From Cichorium intybus (Eukaryota > Streptophyta > Magnoliopsida > Asterales > Asteraceae), in assembly GCA_023525715.1 (NCBI GenBank), contig CM042013.1, positions 70,666,994-70,730,993 of the forward strand: 64,000 nucleotides of DNA. The letters run 5' to 3'. The notes under the pieces are model-generated. The model worked only from the letters and a program-made list of their open reading frames with translations, did no database searches and was not told the origin of the DNA. A program made the translations under genes and the position numbers. Positions within the stretch are counted from its first letter, which is position 1; every line of letters starts with the position of its first letter. Of this stretch, positions 1-11,560 are shown in pieces.

Positions 1-12
1 ATATATATATAT

Positions 13-384
13 AGAGTCCGGATCAAGAGAGAACCAAAATTTTCCTAGGAACTTAGGAACTTTTTAACTGAAAATTTTTTTTCAAAAAAAATGACATAAT
101 ACACCTAGTCGCTTATATTTAATACTTTTTGTCAAAAAAAATTTGAAAAATAATATGTATACACGAAATGTGCATATATGCACTTTTTCGCAAATGTGTA
201 TATGATCACGTTTCGTGCATATATGCACATTTCGTGTATATATATTATTTTTTTCAAATTTTTTTTTACAAAAGGGCTTAAATATAAGCGATTGGGTGTA
301 TTATGTAATTTTTTTTGAAAAAAAAAATTTCAGTCAAAAGGTTCCTTGGTTCCTAGGAAAAAAATGGTTCTCATTTGAACTTTA

Positions 385-388
<4 letters not shown>
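13..388. mobile_element. Foldback MITE in a TA-repeat target
   Basis: The two halves are near-perfect inverted copies. The left end (positions 13-36) and the reverse complement of the right end (365-388) agree at about 17 of 24 positions, both reaching the shared stretch GAGAACCA. Inner landmarks such as CCTAGGAAC, the run of A/T and CGAAATGTGCATATATGCAC recur in mirror order around position 200. It is bounded on both sides by (TA)n, so a TA target duplication cannot be told from the microsatellite. No coding capacity is present. Confidence 0.65.

Positions 389-441
<53 letters not shown>
389..441. repeat. (TA)n microsatellite
   Basis: Uninterrupted TA dinucleotide run between the foldback MITE and a Helitron-like 5' terminus beginning at 442. 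Confidence 0.95.
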
Positions 442-444
<3 letters not shown>

Positions 445-470
445 ATACCATTTATAAAGCATATATAAAT
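442..470 (+). mobile_element. Candidate Helitron 5' terminus
   Basis: The sequence TCTATACCATTTATAAAGC follows an A directly. That matches the A|TC start and TCTATA-type leader seen at other plant Helitron 5' ends, including the one at 56331 in this window. A matching 3' end was not assigned with certainty; several later Helitron termini could be nested in it. Confidence 0.3.
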
Positions 471-3020
471 TACAGCTCTTTTAAACATACATGTCTTAAT
501 TTTTAAGATAGTATATGCATAAACAAACCCATGTGCATATAATATTAAAAAACAACTGGCTTCTGATATCCTTTGAATTCAATCGGGACCTTTTAATTCT
601 TTAAATGAATCTAAACCATTCATTTAATATGTATCCATCTAACCCAAAAAGAACCAATCAGATTGCAGGATTATAACTATAAAAGACATCCACTCCCACC
701 AACCTTGTTCATTCTTGTTCATTCAAAAATTTCAGAAACATCCACCCATACATTTAATTTTCGCCTCCATGTTGATTAACTGCAAGATCTGCCAAGATCC
801 ACCAACCTTCTTTGTCATCATCTCTTAATTGTTCTTCATCATCTCTTCATTGTTCTTTATTGAAAATATCAGAGCTTGCAATTTTTTGTATGAAATTCAG
901 TCCTGTAATATTCCAAAGCACACAATTTTGTCATTTATCTTGATTTTGCTATCAACCTCATGCATGAATGTTTTGGTTTGTAATATCTATATATTCTACT
1001 ATGCAATAAATTTACTATGTTATGACCATACAGAAAGGAGCAGTGATATTTGAATGCAACATTATCAAGAGCAATAAATTTGAGAATAGTCGATTTCCAT
1101 TTTTGTTTAAAAAACTACAAATATATTTAAAATCTACCAATTTACATTTAAATGCTTTGATTTACATTTTTTGTAGATCTATGTTTTTATTTGTAGAATT
1201 TATATTTTATTATTAGAATATAGAAAATAATATTTAATTTTTTTAAAATTGGTTTGTTTGTACATGATTTTCATGCAGGTTCTGTGAAGAAAAAATAATA
1301 CTACCAAGCATTTAAAATTACGAGATTTAAGAAACGTAAATCAAAACAATATATTTGAAAACCCCTTTTCAACTTTTCTATTTTGCAGGTTTGAGAAAAC
1401 CTAAATCAAAAACAAATTATTGTTCCTATAAACTAGAACAAAACAAAACTGATCGGAAAATTAACATTAAATTCTAATCTAGATTTTGGAATGTAATAAC
1501 AATATACCGTATAGATCTCCAGTAGCTCTTATAAACAATTTTGACAAATATCTGAGGATTGAGTGAAGCTTGAACAAGATCTAAATCGGCATTCCAGATT
1601 TAACAAAATAAACATAAACAAAATTCATTTATATCAGATTGAGAACATATTAACAAAATAATCATTTATATCAGATTGAGAAAAGATGAACAAGTTTCAT
1701 TTATATCAGATTGAGAACAGATTAACAAAATAATCATAAACATAAAACACAACAAGATCTAAATCGCCGATCAAACCTGGTATCGCGAAATCGGAGTCTA
1801 ATAAACTATATGTGCAGAAAGGGGACTGAGGAAAGTCAAGCTGCGGGAAGGATGAAGAAAATGATTTTTTTATACTAAGTAGAGGAGACCCGGCCCTCAC
1901 TCACTAAGTCAACATGCTGAGTTGACTGAGTTGGATGACACAGTGGCGGATCGAGAAAACGAGGGTCGGGTTTTGCACCAAAAGGTCACCGGAGCTCGGA
2001 ACCAGTGGCAGAGTGACGAGAACCTGTCGTTAGATCGCCAGAAACGAAGGTTGCAGGTCGGTTCGGGTGGATGCGACGGGAGCAACAGATCGGCTTATAG
2101 GGTTAGTGGGTTTTGCATCGGAGGCTCGCCGGTGCTGATGGGTTTGGTGCTGATGGGTTCGGTGGTCTTGGATCGCGAACAGGAAGCGAAAGAGATAGTT
2201 GCAGGTGAAGATGGCCAGATCGCGAACAGGAGGAGGAGGGAGACAAACCAGATCACATTAAAATGGGGCTCTCGACCATGGAGACTTCGATTCAGATCAA
2301 CCAACATTGCTTGTGTGATGCTTTTGAGAGAGAGACAGATAGAGGGAGAAGGTGGAGAAAGACGGTGCTGGTGATAGCGGCTGTATGTGAAGCAATTTAG
2401 GGCTAGGTTATAGATATATTAGGGTATAGTTTCTGAATTATGACTTTTAACACTCAACCAGCTCCTTAGAAATGGCTTTTTTTAATATTAGCCGTACGTG
2501 TCCATAATGGATGTCGTTTTCTCTACTGTTAAACTGGTGTAAAAAACTATTTGTATCCTAATTTTATTTTTACATTTAGTGTTATTTTTGCAATGGCCCA
2601 ACCTCGCACTGGCATTTCTTCCCTCAACTGGGACCCCTTCCCTTGGTGGAATACCATATGGGTTTGGGAATAATGCATAAACAATATGTGGGAATAATGC
2701 ATAAACAATATTGTTTATATATAGAATTGTATCAATTGAATAATGTTGGTTATGGATTGTGATTCTCTTTCGTTTAGTGGTTAAAATGTTACTTTTTCAA
2801 AATAAAAGCATCTATTTTTTATGTTTTGCATGACTAGATGTCTAGATGCATTGAGATGAGAAGATATGTATTGGTTTGTGGCGGTAGGAACAACTATATT
2901 AATGATGATACACCATAAAAAGAGTATGGCTTTTATTTGAATGGACTACTGTAGAAATCAAAAGAGCATGACTTTTATTTGAATTTTTTGAGTTGTCGTC
3001 CCTTTATAATGATGATACAC
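471..3020. other. Non-coding or gene-fragment DNA
   Basis: Mostly AT-rich DNA with no recognisable protein domain. Positions 1860-2400 are clearly GC-richer and look like the 5' end of a gene, described separately. Around 1620-1720 the phrase ATTTATATCAGATTGAGAA occurs three times at short spacing. At 2900-3020 the phrase GATGATACACCATA and the neighbouring CTTTTATTTGAAT are duplicated. Nothing else supportable was seen. Confidence 0.5.
2095..2307 (-). CDS. Possible 5' exon ORF, function unknown
   Basis: On the minus strand an ATG at 2307 opens a 70-codon frame. It follows a CT-rich leader (2308-2400) of the kind seen in plant 5' untranslated regions. The peptide has a hydrophobic stretch near residues 18-31 followed by small and polar residues, so it resembles a signal peptide or membrane anchor. 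I do not recognise a family. A plus-strand ORF (1922-2374) overlaps it in another frame, and either could be chance in this GC-richer patch. Because Helitron termini surround the patch, a captured first exon is a reasonable inference. Confidence 0.2.
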   Translation of the reverse strand: MLVDLNRSLHGREPHFNVIWFVSLLLLFAIWPSSPATISFASCSRSKTTEPISTKPISTGEPPMQNPLTL

Positions 3021-3021
3021 C

Positions 3022-3027
<6 letters not shown>

Positions 3028-3115
<88 letters not shown>
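3028..3115. repeat. (TA)n microsatellite
   Basis: Long uninterrupted TA run that ends exactly at a minus-strand Helitron 3' terminus (CTAG at 3116-3119). Confidence 0.95.
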
Positions 3116-3116
<1 letters not shown>

Positions 3117-3473
3117 TAGCGGCATACCCGCGTGTTGCAGCGGCAGTGAACCGGTTTTTGCGACAATTAGTAAGAAATATTATACGTATTATTCTTCCAA
3201 ACAAAGAGCTCACTCAAATCCCCGTTTTCGGAGATACATAAATTAAAAATAAAAATTCCTAACTAATATTTAGATGGTAATATTACTATTAAGAAAAATT
3301 CCTAATTAATATATAGATGGTAATATTATACTTAACGTTATTATCTTTTTTAAGGACTACAATCAAATAATTTATTGTATAAAAATGCAAACAAAAAACT
3401 TATAATAACACATTTTTCTTTAAAATAAACTAAAAATTTATTGAAAGCCAAAATAAACTAATAGCCGCTCAGA

Positions 3474-3480
<7 letters not shown>
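3116..3480 (-). mobile_element. Helitron fragment, 3' end at 3116
   Basis: Read on the minus strand the left edge ends in ACGCGGGTATGCCGCTAGT, with CTAG followed by T. This fits the Helitron CTRR|T end with a GC-rich near-terminal motif. The hairpin is weak here, but the motif is shared with the ends at 3539 and 10983. The right part is AT-rich and runs into another (TA)n tract, so the 5' end is not defined. Confidence 0.5.

Positions 3481-3481
<1 letters not shown>

Positions 3482-3538
<57 letters not shown>
3482..3538. repeat. (TA)n microsatellite
   Basis: TA run abutting a second minus-strand Helitron 3' end at 3539. Confidence 0.95.
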
Positions 3539-3539
<1 letters not shown>

Positions 3540-3600
3540 TAGGTGCGTACCCGCGCGATGCAGCGAGCACGTATACCGCCGGTGGAAGGGGGAGGGGGGG
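3539..3600 (-). mobile_element. Second minus-strand Helitron 3' terminus
   Basis: Minus-strand reading ends GCGCGGGTACGCACCTAGT, again CTAG then T with the same GC-rich subterminal motif as the end at 3116. The body extends rightward. Its 5' end was not located, so how much of 3600-4650 belongs to it is unknown. Confidence 0.5.
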
Positions 3601-3735
3601 TTTAGTGTCGTTTTAATAAATAAATTTCATTTTGATGAATATTTTTCTTTAACGAATAGTTTTCTTTCAAAAACATATTATTTTCTAAGAAAAAGCCTAT
3701 CTATCAAACATTTTTTTCCAATAAAAATATAAGGG

Positions 3736-4184
3736 AAAATAACTTATAAAGGTAATTATGTTTCAAAAATGTTCAAAAAACACCATCCAAGTTTGGTTTG
3801 TTCAAAAAACACCATCCAAGTAAAGCCTTTGTACAAAAAACACCATCCAAGTAAGGCCTTTGTACAAAAAACACCAACGAACTACATGTTTTGTTTAAAT
3901 TTTATCCAATGGTAACCGGCTCTTGCAGGTTAAACTGTTCATCTGTTATTATGCCATGTCACTAAATATTAGGCCAAGTCATCCTTTAACCTGCAAAAAC
4001 CGGTTACCATCGGGTAAAATTTGAACAAAACATGTAGTTCGTTGGTGTTTTTTGTACAAAAGCCTTACTTGGATGGTGTTTTTTGTACAAATGTCTTACT
4101 TTGATGGTGTTTTTTGAACAGACCAAACTTGGATGGTGTTTTTTGAACAGTTTTAAAACATAATTACCCTTATAAGTCATTTTT
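3736..4184. mobile_element. Foldback element with 198-bp inverted arms
   Basis: The left arm (3736-3933) and right arm (3987-4184) are imperfect inverted copies around a 53-bp spacer. Each arm carries four short subrepeats of the form AAAAAACACCATCCAAGT (inverted in the right arm) and ends inside at GGTAACCGG. The outer ends read AAAATAACTTATAA and, inverted, AAAATGACTTATAA. No transposase and no convincing target duplication were seen, so the superfamily is open. The transcript of either strand would fold into a long hairpin. Confidence 0.75.
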
Positions 4185-4656
4185 ATATACACATTTGTAA
4201 TTTTACGTTTGTTTGGATGTGCAACACATTCTTCGCAATTTTTTGTGGGAACTCTTGAATCTCCGGTCGTGAATAGTGATTTTTTAATAAATAGTTTTAT
4301 TTTGATGATAAATTTCTTAACACAAAATATCATAAAAAAGGCATAGAAAGTATTATTTTGATGATAAGTTTTATTTGTAATCGCTGTATTGACAATGCGA
4401 GGTAATCAACCGCAAACATAACATTTGGTCTACTGCAAAATTTTATTGAACTTTTGTTGTTTCTTACGTACGTTGGTTAACGTTAATTGACTTTAACAAT
4501 ATCAACATTAACATTTATTGATTTGGAATAAGAAAATGTTTCCTTTTAATTTCGTTTAAAGAAATTTATAAATTAGTTACAAATAATACAAGATTTTCTA
4601 TAACTAATCTATAATTAAAAAATGTTATAACTAATGTGTAATAAAAAATGAAAGCT
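4185..4656. other. AT-rich spacer
   Basis: No open reading frame of note, no repeat boundary and no RNA gene seen. It probably belongs to the body of the Helitron whose 3' end lies at 3539. Confidence 0.4.
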
Positions 4657-6239
4657 TCTATATTCTATAGTAGCGCTTCACTTTCCTAAAATCATTTTTT
4701 AGAAAACCATTTCTTTTTGTAACTTGGTTTCAAGAGTTCTTTTGGTAAGCTTCGCTTTTCTTAATTCACATTTCCTTTTAGAAAACTATTTCATTATGTA
4801 CCTTGGTTTCAAGAATGCTAACTAAACCGCAAGTCAAAACTATTTCTGTTTTTACAAAACCATTTTTGTCATTTAGACGTCTCAAATCAAATAATATAAT
4901 AATTTATTTTTTAATTAATTATTTAAATTTCAAAATCATCGTTTAAGACCACATATTTTTAACTTTTAATGACTATTTTTTCTTTTCGCCTCTTTATATA
5001 TTTTGAAATATTATAATTTGATGTTGAGAAAACTTCTAACTTATATAGTAAAATAAAAATCATAAACAACTTGTATTTTATGTTGATTTATAATATAACA
5101 AAACGATAGATCATTGTTAAACAGATATTCGAGCATATTTAATTGAAGTAAATTAAGTATACTAAATCCATTAAAACTTTCAAAGGTACATAAAAATGGT
5201 TTTTAGAGATTTAAAAAATCATTAAACTTTTTATAATAAACACATAACTCCACCGACCACCTCCAAATACAAAAATCAACCGCAAAATATTTAAAGCTTT
5301 AAAAAACATACAACTCACAATCCAACACCTTTTAAGCTCAACCTACTGTCTATAAAGTAGAAACTTCCAAAACAAATACAAATATAAACTCTACACGCCA
5401 TCTTTAGGCTCAACCCCTAATCTATAAAACTAAAAGTTAAATAACAAACAAAAGTACAAATATTGAGTAAAATACAAATGCAAAATTCAAAAACCTAATT
5501 GTTTATACATAAATCTGCAAAAACAAACCCACATAATATATTCCTTATGTGCAGTAGAAGAAAAAAATGACATAATCTAAAAAAAACAAATACAAAACTC
5601 AAACCCACAATCTTTGCACTTGAATCTGAAAACAAATTCATCCAAAGTACTGCTTACGGCAGAAGAAGAAGAAAAACAACTCAACCCATGGATAACATAC
5701 AGAAGCCCATCTATGTTAGACAATATCGAAGGTCTTTAAAAATATGCAGTCTATTTCAGGTGTTTTTTTACATCAAACCAGTTGTAAATATGAATTATAT
5801 ACAACCAAGTGTAAAATATTTATAACACATTTATGGATTTAAGTAAATATGCTCCAAATAAAAAGATCCGAACACCATATTGTTTGATAAATACATCCAT
5901 ATTTTAATTTGTAAACCATAGAAGAAAAATATCTTAAAAATTATCATAGTTTTAAATCAACTCACAACCTGCTACAAAACAAACAAAAAAGACACCATCA
6001 AACCAATATGATAGATTTGGAACAGATCTTGAACCCAACACTCTATTTGAGTTTCTCTTTCTTTCTTCGTTTTTCTCAGATCTGAAGGAGATGAAGGTTA
6101 ATACAAACATGGAATAGCTTATAACCTACTGACATACGTAAAATCATGTTCCTTCATCAAAAACTCAGATCTAACCATTTTTGTAACAAATTAGATCTTC
6201 AGGGATCTGAAAAAAAGAGCTTTTTTTACCAAAAAACTT

Positions 6240-6960
6240 AATTGAAGGAGAAGATGACGAACTGTGATTGGACGTAAGTATGTTGCGTCTGCTCTTTCTG
6301 TTTCCCTCTGTTATCTTTGCTTTTTCTCGGAACTGTGATAGAATATTGATCTATGTTGGTGGTTCGGTCATGGTGATGGAAGCTTGATGGTCGTTGCTGT
6401 TCATTGTTGGTAACAACAGTAGTAACAATAGTGGCAAAGGAAAACAGAGTGTTATTGAACAACTCAGACATAAACATCAATTTACAAAGAATAAGCACAA
6501 TATGAAAATCATTTTAACATTCTTCATACCTCCGCTGTCATTGAACAACTCAGACATAAAGACCTACTTTGGCTCCACAATCCACGAGCCTTCACCAAGG
6601 GCACCCCTGCAAGAAAAAGAAGATGCATTAAAGGTTAGCCATAGATCAATATAAACATTTGCAAATACGGGCATCAAAATAATGAATCTGCAAATTGCAG
6701 TCATCTAGCATCGATTTCAAGCCAAAAGCTGCGAAGTCAATCAATCTAGGGTTTCAAAACACAAACAGTTAAGAAAACGATGGTATATACCTGATTTTAA
6801 ACCAAAAGATCACAAACTCAGTAGCCTAGGGCTTCAAAAGACAAAGATAATGAGCATCGGGTTCATAGTGGCGATTCATTGCTGGAGATAAGGGCTGAGG
6901 ACAGTTGACAAATAAATTTTAATAGATGTTGGGAGCATATGGTTGTGGGAAAGATTTCGA
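6240..6960. other. Gene-like fragments, not recognised
   Basis: A minus-strand acceptor-like stretch (TTTTTCTTGCAG, about 6607-6618) precedes a GC-richer segment at 6550-6606. Two phrases recur at 6445 and 6541 (GAACAACTCAGACATAAA). This could be one or two captured exons, but no product can be named and frames are short. Confidence 0.2.
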
Positions 6961-7548
6961 AAATTCCTGATTCAGAGAACAGAGTTTACAGAGATACAGT
7001 TTTGAATGATTTCAGAGAGGGAGAGAGACTTGGAATGAAATAGAAAGTGAAGATGTGTTACCTTTTTAAAGCATGTGATTTGAACCCCCATCCTTGTTAC
7101 CATATTCTCTTTTATCCATCTACGTTAATGCATGTGATTTGAAATCATATTTCATCTTGAGGGGATTTAAAATCAAATTTCCAACAGGTATGAAAGGTGG
7201 AGAAGATGAACATTTATTAAAATGGAAATCAAACGAAATATCAAACCAAAATATCTCACCATTTCTATCATCTCTTCCAAACTCTGTCCCACAAACCCAA
7301 GATCTGGAGAAAAAAAATACAAATATTAAATTGCGACCTCACCGTAGTTTTCCCTTTTATTAGAAATATTAGATCTACATATCAAATTCACAGAAAGACA
7401 AAGCAGGAGAAGTAGATGAATATTCAAACAAACCAGCTCTGCACACATAGATATATATAAACACAAATCTACAAAACCCGGATATACAGATACAAATATA
7501 CATAGATCTAAACACAATCAAACTTAAAAACTAAGATCTTCAAAATAC

Positions 7549-8225
7549 TTACTCATATTCGATGAGAGCAGCGGCAAGTGGTGGTTGTGCAGCACAGCGA
7601 TTGTGAGAGGTTTGATGATGGTGTCTGCATAGATCGAGGAAGATGTGACAGTAGTGAGTTTCTTGATGGTGGTGTACAAGATGGTGCGTTTCTGATTTCA
7701 GATCTGGGGTTTTCTCATATATATAGAGAGAGAATGAGAGAGACCTATTCCGTACACGATTATGGTTGTTCAACGATAATTATAATACATTTACGATGGC
7801 AGCGACTGGTGGTTAACGTTGAAGCTTCTTTGCACCGTTTGGTGGTTCAAATTCGTGGCTCTTGATTCAACGATTCAAGCCCTTTGGTAGCGTTTGGTGG
7901 TGCATCGATGGAGGGGATATTGGCAGCGTCTGGTAGTGCAACATTCAAGCTTCTTGGCAACGTTTGCGGTTTAGATTGGCGTCTTGTGGTTAACGATTCA
8001 ACCCCTTTGACAGCTTTTGGTGGTTCATGGTTCTTTGCAGCGTTTGTTCGATTCAAGCTTTTGGTGGTTCATCGATGGAAATGAAAACGGAAGGATAAAA
8101 AGACGAATCGCAGTTATGGGGGATTTAAATGGATTACTTGTGGGTTATAAGGAGAGAGATAGAAGACACCCTGGCAATTTTGTGTTTTTTGTTGGATTGG
8201 TTGATGAGAATATGGATGGTTGAGA
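7549..8225. other. GC-richer patch with repeated phrases
   Basis: Both strands have short open frames. The phrase GCGTTTGGTGGTTCA and close variants recur at least four times between 7830 and 8070, usually next to TTCAAGC. The left part (7560-7720) looks like a plant 5' leader on the minus strand, with a TATATATGAGAAAACCCC-like start. No conserved domain is recognisable, so I list it as repeat-rich gene-fragment DNA, not a gene. Confidence 0.25.
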
Positions 8226-8447
8226 TATTGTAAGAGAAGAACACATGGAGTTGTGAATCCGTTTTCAATTTTATTCAAATTGAAAAGGAATCCCGCCCAT
8301 AGTAGTCAAATGTGTTAGGATTGTTTGATTTCAAAATTTTCAGCCGCTCAAAAAAGCCATGCATCAATGGTTTGTACTATCTTAAAAATTAAGACTATGT
8401 GCTTAAAGGGGTTGTAATTTATATATGGTTTATAGTATAGTATATAA

Positions 8448-8449
<2 letters not shown>

Positions 8450-8523
<74 letters not shown>
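8450..8523. repeat. (TA)n microsatellite
   Basis: Long TA run inside the proposed Helitron, between the unassigned patch and the kinase fragment. Confidence 0.95.
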
Positions 8524-8525
<2 letters not shown>

Positions 8526-8975
8526 TTTTCTTGGTTGAATTGGTCAAAAGATAAGCCCACATGGTTCACCTTTATTCCCTTTGTTCCCCATGCTTGGAAT
8601 TTTTTAAATTTTTTAATTTTAATATTTTTTAATTTTTATAATAAATCCGAATTTAGTTGAATTTTATGAATTTTCGGAATTTAATATATTTATTTTGAAA
8701 TTTCAGATTTTTAAAACAAATTATATATGCATATATTATTTATTGAAATAAAAATATAAAGGGTTGAAAATAAAATGTTTAAATGGGTTAAAATAAAATA
8801 TAAAGCTAAAATTTGAAATTAAAATAAATAAAAAGCTATAATTAAAATAAAAGTAAATTTTATAATTAATATAAACTAAAAAAGACTAAAAAAATAAAAT
8901 AAGAAGTTTCATGAAAAAATAAAAAACGAATTTAACAAAAACAAGACTATGATTTTAAATATAATTTGATTTTTT
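8524..8975. other. Very AT-rich spacer
   Basis: Short runs of AAAATA and TTTAAT with no frame or structured repeat. It follows directly on the last kinase splice donor, so the rest of that gene has been lost here. Confidence 0.5.
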
Positions 8976-8981
8976 ACTCAC

Positions 8982-10178
8982 CGATTGCCACCTTTATCAT
9001 GTTTACCAACTTGTTGGAGTACATCAATCTCTATCATGGTTGCATCACGATATTTCTTAATTCTACGTACAATTTTAATGGCAACAAATTCCTTCTTTTC
9101 ATTGTCCCAACATTCCAACACTTGGCCAAATGTCCCTGGATCACAAGAACATCAAGAAACTAATTAGGAACATTAATGAAACTAACTATTATTAGTTAAT
9201 TAAAAATACATCTATATAACTTACCTTCACCCAGTTTTCCATGAATCTTCTCTGCAAGTTACAGAAGCAAAAGACAGCAATCAGGGTTTATTAAAGGAAT
9301 ATGTAAAATATCTATAAGCCAATCAACATGATTTCACCTACTTATCAGCAAAAATAGTTCAAAAACAAAAGTCAAAAGATCTACAATGAAGTGTGAGACA
9401 TTGCATGCACTATAACCAGAATTTAATAGAAAAGAAGTTTTTTTGATGGTGGTGAAGGGTAATTACAGCGAGCAGGTGTAAAGCTGGTGACATTTCCAAC
9501 CTCTTGTCCATAAACAAGCCTAGCTGAGCCTACACACAAGCATCCATTCATGTTCCTTTCAATATGGATAATCGCTCTTTACCATCAACATTTTAACAGA
9601 GATTAATAGAATATCACGTATTTTGAACCTTGATAATATCATCAGTATGATAACCAAAAGATGAAGAACATGCAAAAATAGTTAAGTAATACAAACTTAT
9701 GAAGAGAAGTAATATCATCGAGCATAATCGGCTCAATATTACAAGTTTTTATATCAAAATCTAAAGAAAAACCTTCGCAAGGATCATAAATAATACGATA
9801 ATAAAACGATACCAAACTTCAATTCATGAAAACACGAGAAAAATCATAATATTTATGGACCAAAAAGATTAACAGCACATGCAAACAAAAACGAAGAATT
9901 CGTCGCAGATCTCATAAAAATTCTATATGCGACCAATCATCACACACCAAGCCTCCTAAAACCCTTACCTGAGCCAAAGAGTCCAAATTCGATAGGATCT
10001 ATCAAAACAAATTACAAACAACAAAAGAAACAAAAATAATTAGAGAAATCAAGAGAAAAGAAACCAGATCTGATACCTTGGTCGTCTGAGGACCAACATC
10101 CCAACCAAGTCGCTGCCGTTTCCTTGGCCGGATGTCTACCGGACCCAACGGAAACTCGGTAACTCGCTCCATCTCCAT
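8982..10178 (-). pseudogene. AFC2-like LAMMER (CLK) protein kinase, 5' gene fragment
   Basis: Four exon remnants are visible. Exon 1 (10178-10077, 34 codons) starts MEMERV and contains RPRKRQRLGWDV, typical of the N-terminus of plant AFC2, a dual-specificity LAMMER kinase that phosphorylates SR splicing factors in the nucleus. It ends AAG|GTATCA. A second exon piece (about 9530-9470) reads GQEVGNVTSF after an apparent one-base loss. A 27-nt exon (9251-9225) encodes KIHGKLGEG, the glycine-loop start. The last exon (9135-8982) encodes TFGQVLECWDNEKKEF then VAIKIVRRIKKYRDA, including the ATP-binding lysine, and ends at KGGNR|GTGAGT. The linker exon before the glycine loop, the catalytic and activation loops and the LAMMER motif are absent, so no kinase can be made. 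Assignment to AFC2 is from remembered family features. Confidence 0.8.
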
Positions 10179-10360
10179 AACCGGAATACAGCAACTTCGC
10201 AAGAAGATTTTGATGGATTTCGATCGAGATTTAGAAGTAAATTTTGCAATAACTGAAGAATATACGCTTTCAAAACGTACTCCTAACGCAAACTCAACAT
10301 CTACCAAAAACATTATGCGGTTGGGTCTGTAGACCGCGAAACGTGTGTCGTGTCTTAGCC

Positions 10361-10373
10361 GTTTATATAAAAT
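10361..10373 (-). promoter_or_regulatory. TATA box of the kinase fragment
   Basis: The minus strand reads ATTTTATATAAAC about 190 bases upstream of the exon 1 ATG. The spacing suits a plant core promoter with a roughly 150-base leader, suggesting that promoter and 5' end travelled together. Confidence 0.4.
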
Positions 10374-10379
10374 AATCCT

Positions 10380-10939
10380 GCGGTGCTAATTGCTTTGCCT
10401 TTAGGTTGGGTTTTTTTATTCCGATCCCGAAACACAACGAACAACACTTCCTACCCGTCTATCTCTTTTTTTTTTATAATTTTATATATACTAAATATAT
10501 GTACAATTTTCAACCACTAATCACTATTTTTTTCGGAAAATAATACCGTTTCAACCGATAAAAGAAAATTGACTAGATGTATATATGAAGTAAATTGGGA
10601 TGTTTATTTAATTATTCATTTTAAATATTATACTTATTTTAAAATTTAAAATTTAAAATTAAACACCCCCAAGTTAACTCATTGTGGTTCCAAATGTTAT
10701 TTTACTCATTTATGACAATATCAATTCTTGAACAGGATTGAAAAAACCGAACCAAAACCAAAAAAATAAAATTCATAGAATCGAAACCGAATTGCCTAAT
10801 CGTTTTCAGGACGGTTCCGGTTTACAACATAACAGATACGTTTCGCCGCTAGAAAAAAAAACAAACTTTTATTTGCATACTGAAAATTATTCGTCGAAAT
10901 GAAACTAATATTCGCCACCGATAGTAATTAATCGCCAAA
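10380..10939. other. Upstream flank of the kinase fragment
   Basis: AT-rich DNA with no ORF. At 10730-10830 there is a patch rich in AACCGAA/ACCAAAACC. The end runs into the Helitron 3' terminus. Confidence 0.4.
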
Positions 10940-10982
10940 AAGAAACTATTCTCCGCCGCCGCATTGCGCAGGTACGCAGCTA

Positions 10983-11330
<348 letters not shown>

Positions 11331-11411
<81 letters not shown>
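11331..11411. repeat. (TA)n microsatellite
   Basis: TA run bounded on the right by a hAT-like terminus starting CAGTGTTGCAG. Confidence 0.95.
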
Positions 11412-11414
<3 letters not shown>

Positions 11415-11560
11415 TGTTGCAGAAATCGGCATCGGCGGCCGATTAGTCGCCGATTAGACGCTTGGCGGCCTCGAGCCGATGACGTTTAACGCTAGTCGGA
11501 TGTATTAATCGGTCATGGTCAATATCGGTCAACGACGGTCTTGACGGGTCTAATCGGCCT
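11412..11560 (+). mobile_element. hAT-type terminus rich in CCGATTA motifs
   Basis: It starts CAGTGTTGCAGAAATCGG, a hAT-like CAG end. A cluster of GGCGGCCGATTA and ATCGGTCAACGA motifs follows. The same motif set occurs at 24247-24738, whose far end inverted reads CAAGGTTGTAAAAATCG. The matching right end of this copy was not found. Confidence 0.4.
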
